Shown: piece after piece, positions 1 to 7,042 of the stretch
Layout: the number at the start of each line of letters is the position of its first letter
Numbering within the stretch: the stretch's first letter is position 1
The notes under the pieces: model-generated
Databases searched by the model: none
Seen by the model: the letters and a program-made list of their open reading frames with translations, nothing else
Told to the model about the DNA's origin: nothing
Made by a program: the position numbers and the translations under genes
Assembly (NCBI GenBank): GCA_030635025.1
Contig: DAOVZQ010000081.1
Location: 1 to 8,756 of the forward strand
DNA length: 8,756 nt
Source of the DNA: a bacterium
Lineage (GTDB): Bacteria; Krumholzibacteriota; Krumholzibacteriia; LZORAL124-64-63
Direction of reading: 5' to 3'

Positions 1-383
1 CCGTTGCCGTAACCGTGAGGCCAGGGGTGCCGTATGGTCAGACCGATCACTGCCGCCGGCGGGGATTCGCCGTCGGCGATGCTGATGACGTCTCCGGAGA
101 ACGGTATCAGGATGGTGTTTGCGATGTGATCGGTTTCGCCGGTGGTCAGAAACAGCGAACCCAGCACCACCGCGTGACCTCCGAATTCGATGTTCTCTTC
201 GTAAACGCCCGGATGAACCAATACAGTATCTCCATCGACCGAAAGATTCATGGCGGCCTGGATGGTCGGGGCATCGCCCGAACCATCCGCCAACACGTTG
301 CGGGTTGTGGCATTAGCCGGCTGGCCGACAACAACGCCCATCATCAGCAACCAAACGGTCAAAGCCATTTTCCTGGTCTGCAT
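1..383 (-). CDS. Exported right-handed beta-helix protein, N-terminal part (partial)
   Basis: The reading frame opens with ATG at 383 and runs off the left edge without a stop, giving 127 codons. Residues 1-25 form a signal peptide: a basic start (MQTRK), a hydrophobic core around residues 7-20, and a signal peptidase I-like site ANA at 23-25. The mature part begins with the pattern ADGSGDAPTIQAAMN, then GDTVLVHPGVYEENIEF. This is the usual first coil of pectate-lyase-like/NosD-like parallel beta-helix proteins, which are secreted or envelope-bound and often bind or cleave polysaccharides. No catalytic residue can be judged from this fragment, so the substrate is unknown. A good promoter lies about 60 bases upstream of the start, so the gene probably has its own transcript despite following the mtfA-like gene on the same strand. 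The ribosome site is modest (AGGT four bases before ATG). An in-frame ATG at 368 (M6) is a possible alternative start. The fold call is fairly sure; the function is not. Confidence 0.75.
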   Translation of the reverse strand, partial: MQTRKMALTVWLLMMGVVVGQPANATTRNVLADGSGDAPTIQAAMNLSVDGDTVLVHPGVYEENIEFGGHAVVLGSLFLTTGETDHIANTILIPFSGDVISIADGESPPAAVIGLTIRHPWPHGYGN

Positions 384-444
384 TATGACCTGCCCTTGCT
401 GAATATTCCGTCCACACCGACTCCGTTGCGACGAAGATGGTGCG

Positions 445-473
445 AGTATAGCATACTTGGATAATCGTGTTCA
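445..473 (-). promoter_or_regulatory. Sigma-70-type extended -10 promoter for the beta-helix gene
   Basis: On the minus strand there is a -35-like TGAACA (468-473), a 17-base spacer and TATACT (445-450). A TG sits one base before the -10 (451-453), making an extended -10. The predicted start is near 438, leaving a leader of about 55 bases before the ATG at 383. The intergenic stretch 384-506 holds nothing else recognisable and no hairpin terminator for the upstream mtfA-like gene. Confidence 0.55.
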
Positions 474-506
474 TTTTCTACAGGTACTATATCAAACTTG
501 GGATTC

Positions 507-1580
507 TCACCGATACAAACAGCATTTCTTATACTTCTTCCCGCTGCCGCAGGGACAGGGCGAGTTGCGCCCGAACTTCATCTCCCCCGCCGCGATCTCC
601 CGCCGTAAGTCCTGCACCCGACTCTTCATGTCCTGCATGAACACCTTCTGCATCATGACAAAAAGCTCGGGGTGCTTGCGCTCCATGATTCCTGGACGCT
701 CGAAGAAATATTCCGTTGCCACTGAGAAGAACTCGGCCTCGTTGGTCAAGGCGTAGCGGTTGAGATCGGATTCGCCGTCGTCGATCTCCTGCATCTTGCG
801 GCGAACCAGTTCGATCCACGGCCCGATGGCCTCACGATCCAGGCCGACGCCCGGGACGCCGTCGATGACCCCGTCGGACTTGTCCACGAGGTGGGCGAAT
901 TCGTGGATACCCACATTGCGCTTGTCGCCCGCGTTCTTGAAGCCCTGAATGAGATCGGGTTTCACCAGAATCATGATCCGGTTCATGGCTCCTGTGCCGA
1001 CCATGCCCAGGATGTTCTGCCCGTCCCCGCCTTCGAGACCGAACCCCTTGTCGAAGCGGTTCGGGTAGACCAGAACCTCGTTGATCTGATTCCACTCCCA
1101 CTCGGGAAAACCGAAAATGGGGATGATGGCGCTCGCACCGACCAGAACGAGAGTGCGTGTATCGATTTCGGTTTGGATACCGGTGATGCGCTTCTCGGCC
1201 AGAAAGATCATCAGTTCGTTGCGGAAGCGGGTCTTCTCCTCCGGCTGCAGGGCCCGAAAGAAGGCGACGTCTTTTTGCAGGACGACTTCCCACTCCACAG
1301 GAAAGGGACGGCCGAGGATCTCGCGTCGACGGCGGACCTTGCGCATGGGCAGGGTCCAGGCCAACCAGGCGGAGCAAATGCAGACCGGCATGGTTACCCA
1401 GAGGGGGAAGCCGAACTGGCGCGTAACAAAGGCGATGATGAGTCCGCCGACAAGCACGACCGCGGACAGAATCGTGGCCAGGATCCTGGTCTGACGTTCT
1501 GAGGCGGTTCCAAGCTCGGTCGGCTTGTTCTTATGTGCGGCATCCGTCATTGGCTCGGCCTTGATTCGCTGTTTGGTCAT
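507..1580 (-). CDS. mtfA: Membrane-anchored MtfA-family (M90) zinc peptidase with C-terminal SEC-C motif
   Basis: The product has 357 residues. A charged N-terminal tail is followed by two predicted membrane segments (about 32-52 and 57-77) and a basic stop-transfer stretch (RKVRRRR, 80-86), which should place the rest in the cytoplasm. The MtfA-like domain spans about 90-325. It carries the gluzincin motif HEFAH (226-230, H226/E227/H230) followed by LVDKSDG. The conserved NEAEFFSVATEYFFE block supplies the third zinc ligand, most likely E290. The tail ends with a SEC-C zinc motif, RNSPCPCGSGKKYKKCC (338-354), as at the end of SecA. E. coli MtfA is about 265 residues, soluble, lacks these extra parts, and binds the glucose repressor Mlc. 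No Mlc/PtsG gene is visible here, so that role should not be transferred. The start is fixed by a perfect GGAGGT four bases upstream. Family assignment is strong; the substrate is unknown. Confidence 0.88.
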   Translation of the reverse strand: MTKQRIKAEPMTDAAHKNKPTELGTASERQTRILATILSAVVLVGGLIIAFVTRQFGFPLWVTMPVCICSAWLAWTLPMRKVRRRREILGRPFPVEWEVVLQKDVAFFRALQPEEKTRFRNELMIFLAEKRITGIQTEIDTRTLVLVGASAIIPIFGFPEWEWNQINEVLVYPNRFDKGFGLEGGDGQNILGMVGTGAMNRIMILVKPDLIQGFKNAGDKRNVGIHEFAHLVDKSDGVIDGVPGVGLDREAIGPWIELVRRKMQEIDDGESDLNRYALTNEAEFFSVATEYFFERPGIMERKHPELFVMMQKVFMQDMKSRVQDLRREIAAGEMKFGRNSPCPCGSGKKYKKCCLYR

Positions 1581-1584
1581 CGAT

Positions 1585-1590
1585 ACCTCC
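1585..1590 (-). promoter_or_regulatory. Strong Shine-Dalgarno of the mtfA-like gene
   Basis: On the minus strand, GGAGGT lies four bases before the ATG at 1580. It is an exact anti-16S match. It supports the first methionine over the alternative M11. Confidence 0.75.
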
Positions 1591-1676
1591 TAGAGGCTCA
1601 ATGTAGCCCAAGTCGTGTCTACGAAACCAGGGGAAGTCCACATCTCAATAATAGATGTATTTGCTAGGATATTTGT

Positions 1677-1684
1677 AGTATAAT
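1677..1684. promoter_or_regulatory. Overlapping -10 boxes on both strands in the divergent intergenic region
   Basis: An AT-rich patch (about 1645-1690) lies between the divergent mtfA-like gene and the 689-residue secreted protein gene. On the plus strand, a consensus TATAAT occupies 1679-1684. On the minus strand, TATACT occupies 1677-1682, overlapping it by four bases. No good -35 is present for either: the plus-strand hexamer at 17-base spacing is TGTATT. A second minus-strand candidate is TTGGCG, a 16-base spacer and TACAAA. The plus transcript would have a leader of about 105 bases. The rest of 1581-1797 shows no further gene. Confidence 0.4.
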
Positions 1685-1784
1685 TCTAACCCCCGCCAAA
1701 ATACTCAATCGATTCGCAAACAGGCACTCGGGCCGCTCCCGTCCGCATCGTCCAGCACCTGCTCGCGATCCACTCGCCCTCGGC

Positions 1785-1790
1785 AAAGGA
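1785..1790 (+). promoter_or_regulatory. Ribosome binding site of the 689-residue secreted protein gene
   Basis: AAAGGA lies seven bases before the ATG at 1798. It supports this start, which also begins directly with a classic signal peptide. Confidence 0.6.
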
Positions 1791-1797
1791 CAGCTCC

Positions 1798-3867
1798 ATG
1801 AAACCCCTGCGCTCACTGCTCTGTATGGGATTGATCGTCTTGATGATGTTCATGTCGCAGACTCTCCTCGCATCGCAGCGCGTGGTTCTGCTCGAATCCT
1901 TCACCAACGTGAGTTGCGGTCCCTGCGCCACGGCCAATCCGGTGACCCACGCGATGGTCGATGAATTCGGAACCCTCAAGGTCCTCAACCTGCAGTATCA
2001 CATGAGCTGGCCCAGCAGTAGCGATCCCTTTTATCTGGTCGACACGGCCGACAACAACGGCCGTCGCACATATTACAACGTCAACTCTGTCCCCGATCTG
2101 GTGACCGACGGTATTAACGCCCCGTCACCCGGCGGCGCCGACGCGCTGAGAATCATGCTGAACAATCGTCTGGCCACCGACGCTCCCATCGACATATCCA
2201 TCTCGACGTCGCTCGTCGGTGACCAGCTGACCATCACCGCCGACATCACCGCCAACGGCGACGTGCCCGCGAGCAATCTCGTCACCCGTATCGCCCTGGT
2301 CGAACCCTACGTGAACACGGGTTCGCCTCCGGGCACCAACGGCGAATTCCGGTTCTACTGCACCATGCGCGACATGCTGCCGTCCCATGCCGGCACGCCA
2401 CTTTCGATCACCAGCGGCCAAACCGTACAGGTCCAGGAAACCGGCACCATGAACGCCGGCTGGAACGACGTATATGTCGTGGTGTGGGTGCAGGACGACA
2501 CGGACAAGTCGATACTGCAGGCGGCCTCGTCACTGACGAATACTTCGGACTACGCCTACTTCTTCGGCACAACCCACCCGGTGGACATCGCCCCCGAAGG
2601 CGACCTCGTGATCATGGAATCCGTCATGAGCAACCTGGGCCTGCAGACCGATTCCTACAGCGTGCAGATCGTCCAGGATCTGCCTGCCGACTGGAGCGCT
2701 TCGGTGTGCGAGGGGGTCGTCTGCTACCCGCCCTGGACCACCGACATCACCGTAGGCCTGAGCGCCGGAAATCAGACACACCTCTCGGTGGACGTCAACG
2801 TGGGCGCCACCGTCGGCACCGGTACGGTCACCCTGAACGCCGTGAGCAACAACGACCCCCTGTTGACCCGCACGCTCGTGTTCAACGTCATTCACGACGG
2901 CACGGCGATCCTCTGTGTGGACGATGACGGCGGCAACGCCTATGAGCCCTACTTTCACGACGCGCTCGACTTCACCGGCCACACCTGGGCCGCCTGGAAC
3001 CTTGACCTCTACGGCAAGCTGAGCACCGCGGACCTCTCGAACTTCTTCGCGGTGGTCTGGAACGTGGGACTGGGGTATCCGACCGTCGACACCGCCGACC
3101 GCACCGAACTCGCAGCGTACCTCGACGGCGGCGGTCGTCTGTTCATGTCCGGACAGGATATCGGCTGGGATATCTTCGATCCCAACGGTTACGAATACGG
3201 CACCGCCGCCCAGACCTGGTACCGGACCTACCTGGGCGCCTCCTATGTCTCCGACGACACCAACGACCTGAGCCTGATCGGTATCGCCGGGGACCCGATC
3301 AGCGACGGCTTGTCGGTATTGATCACGGGCGGCGACGGCGCCAGCAACCAGGACTACCCCAGCGAAATCCAGCCTTACGGCAACGGCGAAGCCTGTATCC
3401 TCTACAGCGCCAATCGCGAAGCCGCCGTGCGAACCGACACCGGGACCTGGCGCAGTGTCTACATGGCGTTCGGCTTCGAGGGCATCTCGACCGCGGCCAA
3501 CCGCAACCTGCTCATGGACCGCATCCTCGACTGGTTCGGCATCAGCTTGGGTACCGGCGTAAATGGTGAGTCCGTTCGCCCTCTCACCCTGAGCACACTT
3601 CGCAACCACCCGAATCCGTTCAACCCGTCCACGGACGTCTTCTTCGAGATCGGTGGCGACCGGCGCACGGAGGCGATGGTCGACGTCTATGACGTGTCCG
3701 GCGAGAAAATCCGCACTCTCTACAGAGGCGCTCTCGACCCGGGCACCCACACCCTGCACTGGGACGGCCGTACCGATGACGGTCGCGCTACCGCCAGCGG
3801 CGTGTACTTGGCCCATGTGCGAGTAGGCGATCACCTGCAGACCTTGAAGATGACGCTGACGAAATAA
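1798..3867 (+). CDS. Large secreted multidomain protein: Omp28/thioredoxin-like start, GATase-like domain, FlgD-Ig-like C-terminus
   Basis: The product has 689 residues. Residues 1-26 are a signal peptide (basic start, hydrophobic core LIVLMMFM). Residues about 28-125 resemble the Omp28/thioredoxin-like fold: ESFTNVSCGPCATANP holds a CGPC redox motif (40-43), and SVPD (97-100) fits the cis-proline loop. Residues about 126-250 and 258-365 look like two beta-sandwich modules. Residues about 369-580 open with ILCVDDDGGN and contain AVVWNVGLG and LAAYLDGGGRLFMSGQDIGWD, like the class I glutamine-amidotransferase-like fold found in secreted proteins of these phyla; no catalytic triad is evident. 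Residues 602-689 are a FlgD-Ig/type IX-sorting-like C-terminal domain (NHPNPFNPST, then SGVYLAHVRVG and a basic end). It probably acts in the periplasm, outer membrane or outside the cell. A disulfide or thiol role is inferred from CGPC only. The gene stands alone, with its own terminator. Confidence 0.78.
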   Translation: MKPLRSLLCMGLIVLMMFMSQTLLASQRVVLLESFTNVSCGPCATANPVTHAMVDEFGTLKVLNLQYHMSWPSSSDPFYLVDTADNNGRRTYYNVNSVPDLVTDGINAPSPGGADALRIMLNNRLATDAPIDISISTSLVGDQLTITADITANGDVPASNLVTRIALVEPYVNTGSPPGTNGEFRFYCTMRDMLPSHAGTPLSITSGQTVQVQETGTMNAGWNDVYVVVWVQDDTDKSILQAASSLTNTSDYAYFFGTTHPVDIAPEGDLVIMESVMSNLGLQTDSYSVQIVQDLPADWSASVCEGVVCYPPWTTDITVGLSAGNQTHLSVDVNVGATVGTGTVTLNAVSNNDPLLTRTLVFNVIHDGTAILCVDDDGGNAYEPYFHDALDFTGHTWAAWNLDLYGKLSTADLSNFFAVVWNVGLGYPTVDTADRTELAAYLDGGGRLFMSGQDIGWDIFDPNGYEYGTAAQTWYRTYLGASYVSDDTNDLSLIGIAGDPISDGLSVLITGGDGASNQDYPSEIQPYGNGEACILYSANREAAVRTDTGTWRSVYMAFGFEGISTAANRNLLMDRILDWFGISLGTGVNGESVRPLTLSTLRNHPNPFNPSTDVFFEIGGDRRTEAMVDVYDVSGEKIRTLYRGALDPGTHTLHWDGRTDDGRATASGVYLAHVRVGDHLQTLKMTLTK

Positions 3868-3889
3868 ATTCGCGCGCATCAGAACCGAT

Positions 3890-3917
3890 AAGGCCGGTCC
3901 CAGAAGGGGCCGGCCTT
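3890..3917 (+). terminator. Intrinsic terminator hairpin, possibly bidirectional
   Basis: A 12-base stem (3890-3901 with 3906-3917, one G-U wobble) closes an AGAA loop. On the plus strand a moderately T-rich tract (TTGTTCTT) follows, fitting termination of the secreted-protein gene that stops 22 bases upstream. The convergent ybdG-like gene stops at 3968, so the same hairpin could also serve the minus strand, where the T tract is weaker. Confidence 0.75.
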
Positions 3918-3967
3918 GTTCTTGAGAGCCGAAAATATCGTACTCACCAACTTCACGAGCGCCAGGG

Positions 3968-5239
3968 TCAGGCCGGGTCAACCTCATCGGGAAGTTGATC
4001 CAACAGCCCCGCCACATCCTGTCCGGTCGGCTGCTGAAATACCCGCAACTCGAACTCGGACACCACGGCGATGATGTGGTCGAAGACGTCCGACTGGATA
4101 CCCTCATAGTGCACCCACCGCTGATCCTTCGAGAACACATAGATCTCGATGGGGAGCCCTTTCTCCGTGGGCTGGAGCTGTCGCACCAGGAACGTCATGT
4201 CCTTGTGGATCATGGGATGATGCTGGAGATAGGCCTCCACATAGGCCCTGAAGATTCCGAGGTTCGTCAGACGGCGGCCGTTGATCAGCACGTCGTCCTC
4301 CACGCCCTGCTCGGCGTTCCACTTCGCCAGCTCGGTCAGCTTGCCGTCGATGTAGTCCGAGATGTAGGCGAACCGGCGGAACCTTTCGATCATGTCCGTA
4401 TCACAGATGCGCACCGTGGTCATGTCGATGGCGATCGACCGCTTGATGCGCCTCCCTCCCGACTCCTCCATGCCCCGCCAGTTCTTGAACGCATCGCTGA
4501 TCAGGGCATAGGTCGGGATTGTAGTGATCGTCTTGTCCCAGTTCTGCACCTTCACCGTGGTCAGGGCGATCTCCAGGACATCCCCGTCGGCGCCGTACTT
4601 CGGCATGGCGATCCAGTCGCCGCGCCGCACCATGTTGTTGGCGGTGAGCTGGATGCCGGCCACGAATCCCAGGAGCGCGTCCTTGAAGACGATCAGTATG
4701 ATGGCCGTCATGGCGCCCATCCCACTCAGCAGGGCCAAGGGCGAGCTGTTCAACAACATCGAAAGAATCAGAATGCTGATGATGATGTACGCGATCATTT
4801 TCACGACCTGAACGATGGCCATGAGATTGAATCTCTTGGCGACCGGGTACTGCCGATAGATGGCGAGAGCCGCGTTCAGGATCGAGTCGATCACGAGGAT
4901 CATGATCACGAGCATGTAGATGTGCAGGCCGGTGCGTACCAGGCCGACGGCGTCGGGAAGCCCGGTCAGCGGAATCGCAACCAGCAACTGGAGCACAAGA
5001 GCAGGCACCAGGCGCAAGAGATGATCGAAGACCCCATGCTGCAGGGCGATGTCGTCCCAGTTGGTACTCGAAGTCGTCACGATCTTCGAGATCACCCTCC
5101 TGAGAATCCGTCGCACGATCACGCCGACGATCCACGAGACGATAACGACAAGTAGCCCCAGCCCCACCCGGAGAATCGGGGTCGCCAACGACAAGCTCAA
5201 TCCCTGGCCGATCAGCCAGTCCCGCGCAGTCTCAAACAT
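3968..5239 (-). CDS. ybdG: YbdG/MscM-type mechanosensitive channel (MscS family)
   Basis: The product has 423 residues, close to E. coli YbdG (415). It should be an inner-membrane MscS-family channel that opens under membrane tension and releases solutes on hypo-osmotic shock. Hydrophobic segments lie at about 24-44, 75-95, 104-126 and 144-164. The pore-lining helix with its small-residue pattern (LLSGMGAMTAIILIVFKDAL) spans about 170-189. The MscS beta domain follows: VAGIQLTANNMVRRGDWI, then GDVLEIALTTVKVQNWDKT and IPTYALISDAFKNWRGMEES. The MEESGGRRIKRSI stretch (257-269) and the long C-terminal domain ending near VFDHIIAVVSEFELRVFQQPTG are typical of the YbdG branch rather than short MscS. 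The start is supported by GGAGAG seven bases upstream. The gene begins 43 bases after the hipA stop, with no terminator between them, so co-transcription with hipBA is likely. Family call is strong. Confidence 0.92.
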   Translation of the reverse strand: MFETARDWLIGQGLSLSLATPILRVGLGLLVVIVSWIVGVIVRRILRRVISKIVTTSSTNWDDIALQHGVFDHLLRLVPALVLQLLVAIPLTGLPDAVGLVRTGLHIYMLVIMILVIDSILNAALAIYRQYPVAKRFNLMAIVQVVKMIAYIIISILILSMLLNSSPLALLSGMGAMTAIILIVFKDALLGFVAGIQLTANNMVRRGDWIAMPKYGADGDVLEIALTTVKVQNWDKTITTIPTYALISDAFKNWRGMEESGGRRIKRSIAIDMTTVRICDTDMIERFRRFAYISDYIDGKLTELAKWNAEQGVEDDVLINGRRLTNLGIFRAYVEAYLQHHPMIHKDMTFLVRQLQPTEKGLPIEIYVFSKDQRWVHYEGIQSDVFDHIIAVVSEFELRVFQQPTGQDVAGLLDQLPDEVDPA

Positions 5240-5282
5240 ATCAGGTCTCTCCGTTCATCGGTTGATCACACAGGCTTTTCGA

Positions 5283-6587
5283 CTAATCCAGAAGGTTGAT
5301 CCGATGGGTGCCGTGAATCCGGTCCGCAATGATGCCGGACACACCCGCGTCTTCGGCAAACTCTTTCCACTTCGCGACCGCATCCTGAACCTGGTGCAGT
5401 ATTTCTTCCGCACGTCCGCGCTTGATCGAAGCGGTCTTCGCGCAGGCCTTGAAATCTTCGAGGTCGAAGTCATTGCGCTTGCCGTTGAGCGACATTTGAT
5501 GATCACGCGTCCAGGCCCCGCTCGGGTTGTAGCTGTAGGTCACGTCAAAGGCGGGAGACAGGGTCCAGGCGCCCGACCGGTTCATCAAGAAGGCGATATT
5601 CTTGACGTGGTCGTCCTGGTTACGCCCGATGACATTGAACACCATGCGCCGGAACTGTTCTTCGATACTCTCCATGGGTATTTCGAGCCTGCGGATTGTC
5701 CGCATGGCCTGCTCATAGGAATGGGCGCCTGCCTTCTTGAAGTCGAAATGCTCCATGGCGCATAAGGATTGCATATGGATTTTGCGACCCGCCTCCGTAC
5801 GATCAAAGCGTCGGGTCATGAAGTGGCTGCGACCGTTTTCCCTGAGCAATCGACATTCCTTCATGTCGATCCCCGCGGCTATGGCCATCTTGTAGTAGGC
5901 ATACTCGATGAGACCGTAGCCGGCCGGATCTTCGAGCTCCTTGTCCTTGTTGCCGGACACGCCGTCGAATTTCAGCAGCCAAGAGGAGAATCCGCGCCCG
6001 GCTTCGACCTGCCCCGACCGCACCTCTTCCGTTTCAGGATTCCAGGCGATAACCGCTTTCGCCCGGGCTCCTCCAGCCGACGTACCGACCCGTAGAATTT
6101 CCTGCAGGGAATCCTGCCGCTGGAGCGGGACGAAAGAACCCTCGAGCCGGTTGCGTTGGGTCAGGATTTCACTAGCGAGTTCAACCAGGGCCGCAATATC
6201 GACATGTTCCGACTTCGTGGCCGACGGTCCCGCCAATGGATAATACTCCAGAGCACCCATGCCCCGGTCGCCTGTGTAACAAAGACGTTCGACGGAATTG
6301 AAGTCTTCGGGGTCCCGCCCTTCCCTGGCGAGCCATGCATTTATAAGGGCGTTTCCGAAGTCGTCGGGCAGGGAGTCGGCCAGCAGTCCAGGGAGGCCGT
6401 GAAAGGTTTCGCGGGGCAAGGCCGGAAAGGAATAGATCCTGTCCGACAGTTGCATCGTCAGGGGAGCGATTTCGATCCCGCTGTCCCTGAAGGCCGGATC
6501 ATACTCGAAATTGGCGAGTCCCATATCCGCATCCCAGCCTACGGCGCCGATTGTCCTTCCCCAGAGTTTGACCTCTGCAACAGTCAT
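5283..6587 (-). CDS. hipA: HipA-type serine/threonine kinase toxin
   Basis: The product has 434 residues, close to full-length E. coli HipA (440). That enzyme phosphorylates glutamyl-tRNA synthetase and causes growth arrest and persistence. An N-terminal HipA domain covers about 1-115 (LPRETFHGLPGLLADSLPDDFGN at 57-79). The kinase core is complete. VGTSAGGARAK (167-177) is the loop whose S170 aligns with the autophosphorylated Ser150 of HipA. WLLKFDG carries the ATP lysine K206. RRFDR is at 259-263. GRNQDDHVKN (321-330) has the catalytic D325 and N330. LSPAFDV has the metal-binding D348. The kinase should therefore be active; the target is not shown by the sequence. The start overlaps the hipB stop by four bases (ATGA), with GGGGAG seven bases upstream, indicating translational coupling. 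HipB is expected to bind and neutralise it. Relatives have other targets, so GltX is only a default guess. Confidence 0.93.
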   Translation of the reverse strand: MTVAEVKLWGRTIGAVGWDADMGLANFEYDPAFRDSGIEIAPLTMQLSDRIYSFPALPRETFHGLPGLLADSLPDDFGNALINAWLAREGRDPEDFNSVERLCYTGDRGMGALEYYPLAGPSATKSEHVDIAALVELASEILTQRNRLEGSFVPLQRQDSLQEILRVGTSAGGARAKAVIAWNPETEEVRSGQVEAGRGFSSWLLKFDGVSGNKDKELEDPAGYGLIEYAYYKMAIAAGIDMKECRLLRENGRSHFMTRRFDRTEAGRKIHMQSLCAMEHFDFKKAGAHSYEQAMRTIRRLEIPMESIEEQFRRMVFNVIGRNQDDHVKNIAFLMNRSGAWTLSPAFDVTYSYNPSGAWTRDHQMSLNGKRNDFDLEDFKACAKTASIKRGRAEEILHQVQDAVAKWKEFAEDAGVSGIIADRIHGTHRINLLD

Positions 6588-6934
6588 TCTTCATCTCCCC
6601 ACGACCATGGCTTTTGGGGGCCTGGTTTCTCTGACGGAGACGATGCTCGCCTACGTTTTTTCCCCTGCATTTTCACCTGCTGAATCGGACTGATGGCAGG
6701 CTCGGGAATAAGAGCCTCGAGATTCTCCACCAATCCCAGCGCCCGCAAAAGACGGATCAGATTCGAGACATGTGTGGAATCGCCATGCTCAACCCTGTGG
6801 AGCGTCCGCTTGGAGACACCCGCTTCCCTGGCCAACGCGTCCTGGGTCAAATTCAGATTCAATCGATACTGGGCTATACGGACGCCCAGTTCCTTCAGGG
6901 TTGCATCATCGGAATTTTCACCGGAAAAGCCCAT
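6584..6934 (-). CDS. hipB: HipB-like antitoxin, Xre-family HTH repressor
   Basis: From the chosen start at 6934 the product has 116 residues. A helix-turn-helix of the HTH_3/Xre class covers about 12-70: LGVRIAQYRLNLNLTQDALA, REAGVSKRTLHRVEHGDS and SNLIRLLRALGL. HipB-type proteins bind the module's own promoter and hold HipA inactive. The tail after about residue 77 is unusual. It is basic (KMQGKKRRR), low in complexity (SSPSEKPGPQKP), and ends WSWGDEE. In E. coli HipB a C-terminal tryptophan contacts HipA, so WSW may do the same here (inference). The frame stays open to an ATG at 7069 (161 residues), but that extension lies over the promoter and repeats and has no HTH-like content. AAGGA eight bases before 6934 supports the short form; ATG 6943 is a second option. 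The stop overlaps the hipA start. Confidence 0.85.
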   Translation of the reverse strand: MGFSGENSDDATLKELGVRIAQYRLNLNLTQDALAREAGVSKRTLHRVEHGDSTHVSNLIRLLRALGLVENLEALIPEPAISPIQQVKMQGKKRRRASSPSEKPGPQKPWSWGDEE

Positions 6935-6942
6935 AACTGCCA

Positions 6943-6947
6943 TCCTT
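6943..6947 (-). promoter_or_regulatory. hipB: Ribosome binding site that favours the short hipB start
   Basis: On the minus strand AAGGA lies eight bases before the ATG at 6934. It touches the alternative ATG at 6943, so it is too close to serve that codon. This decides for the 116-residue product. Confidence 0.5.
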
Positions 6948-6973
6948 GTCGATTTATCCCTAATTCCCGCCAC

Positions 6974-7042
6974 TAAGATGACAGGTCTGGCTATATAAGT
7001 CAATAGATAATTCAAAATATTAGCGCCAATAATGTCATCATA
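6974..7042. repeat. Inverted repeat TGTCATCWTA flanking the hipBA promoter
   Basis: The arm at 7033-7042 reads TGTCATCATA on the plus strand. The arm at 6974-6983 reads TGTCATCTTA on the minus strand. They match at nine of ten bases, including a perfect seven-base core. One arm covers the -10 box and the other lies upstream of the -35. The placement suggests operator half-sites for a dimeric repressor; HipB is the obvious candidate, but this is inference. Confidence 0.4.
6975..7003 (-). promoter_or_regulatory. Candidate hipBA promoter
   Basis: On the minus strand TTGACT (6998-7003, five of six consensus bases) is followed by a 17-base spacer and CATCTT (6975-6980, three of six), with a TG one base before the -10. 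The predicted start is near 6967, giving a leader of about 33 bases to the ATG at 6934. The -10 lies inside one arm of the inverted repeat 6974-7042, fitting autorepression by HipB. Confidence 0.45.

Noticed and set aside
15..464. 149-codon plus-strand frame at the left end
   Set aside because: It is antisense to the beta-helix gene, which has a signal peptide, a clear fold pattern and a promoter.
2530..4140. 536-codon open frame on the minus strand opposite the secreted protein gene
   Set aside because: It is the antisense of a real high-GC gene with a signal peptide and recognisable domains. It is rich in Gly/Val/Asp/His, shows no domain, and crosses the terminator.
3995..5155. 386-codon open frame on the plus strand opposite the mechanosensitive channel gene
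   Set aside because: The translated product is dominated by His, Asp, Gln and Arg, as expected of a shadow frame. The minus-strand channel gene is unambiguous.
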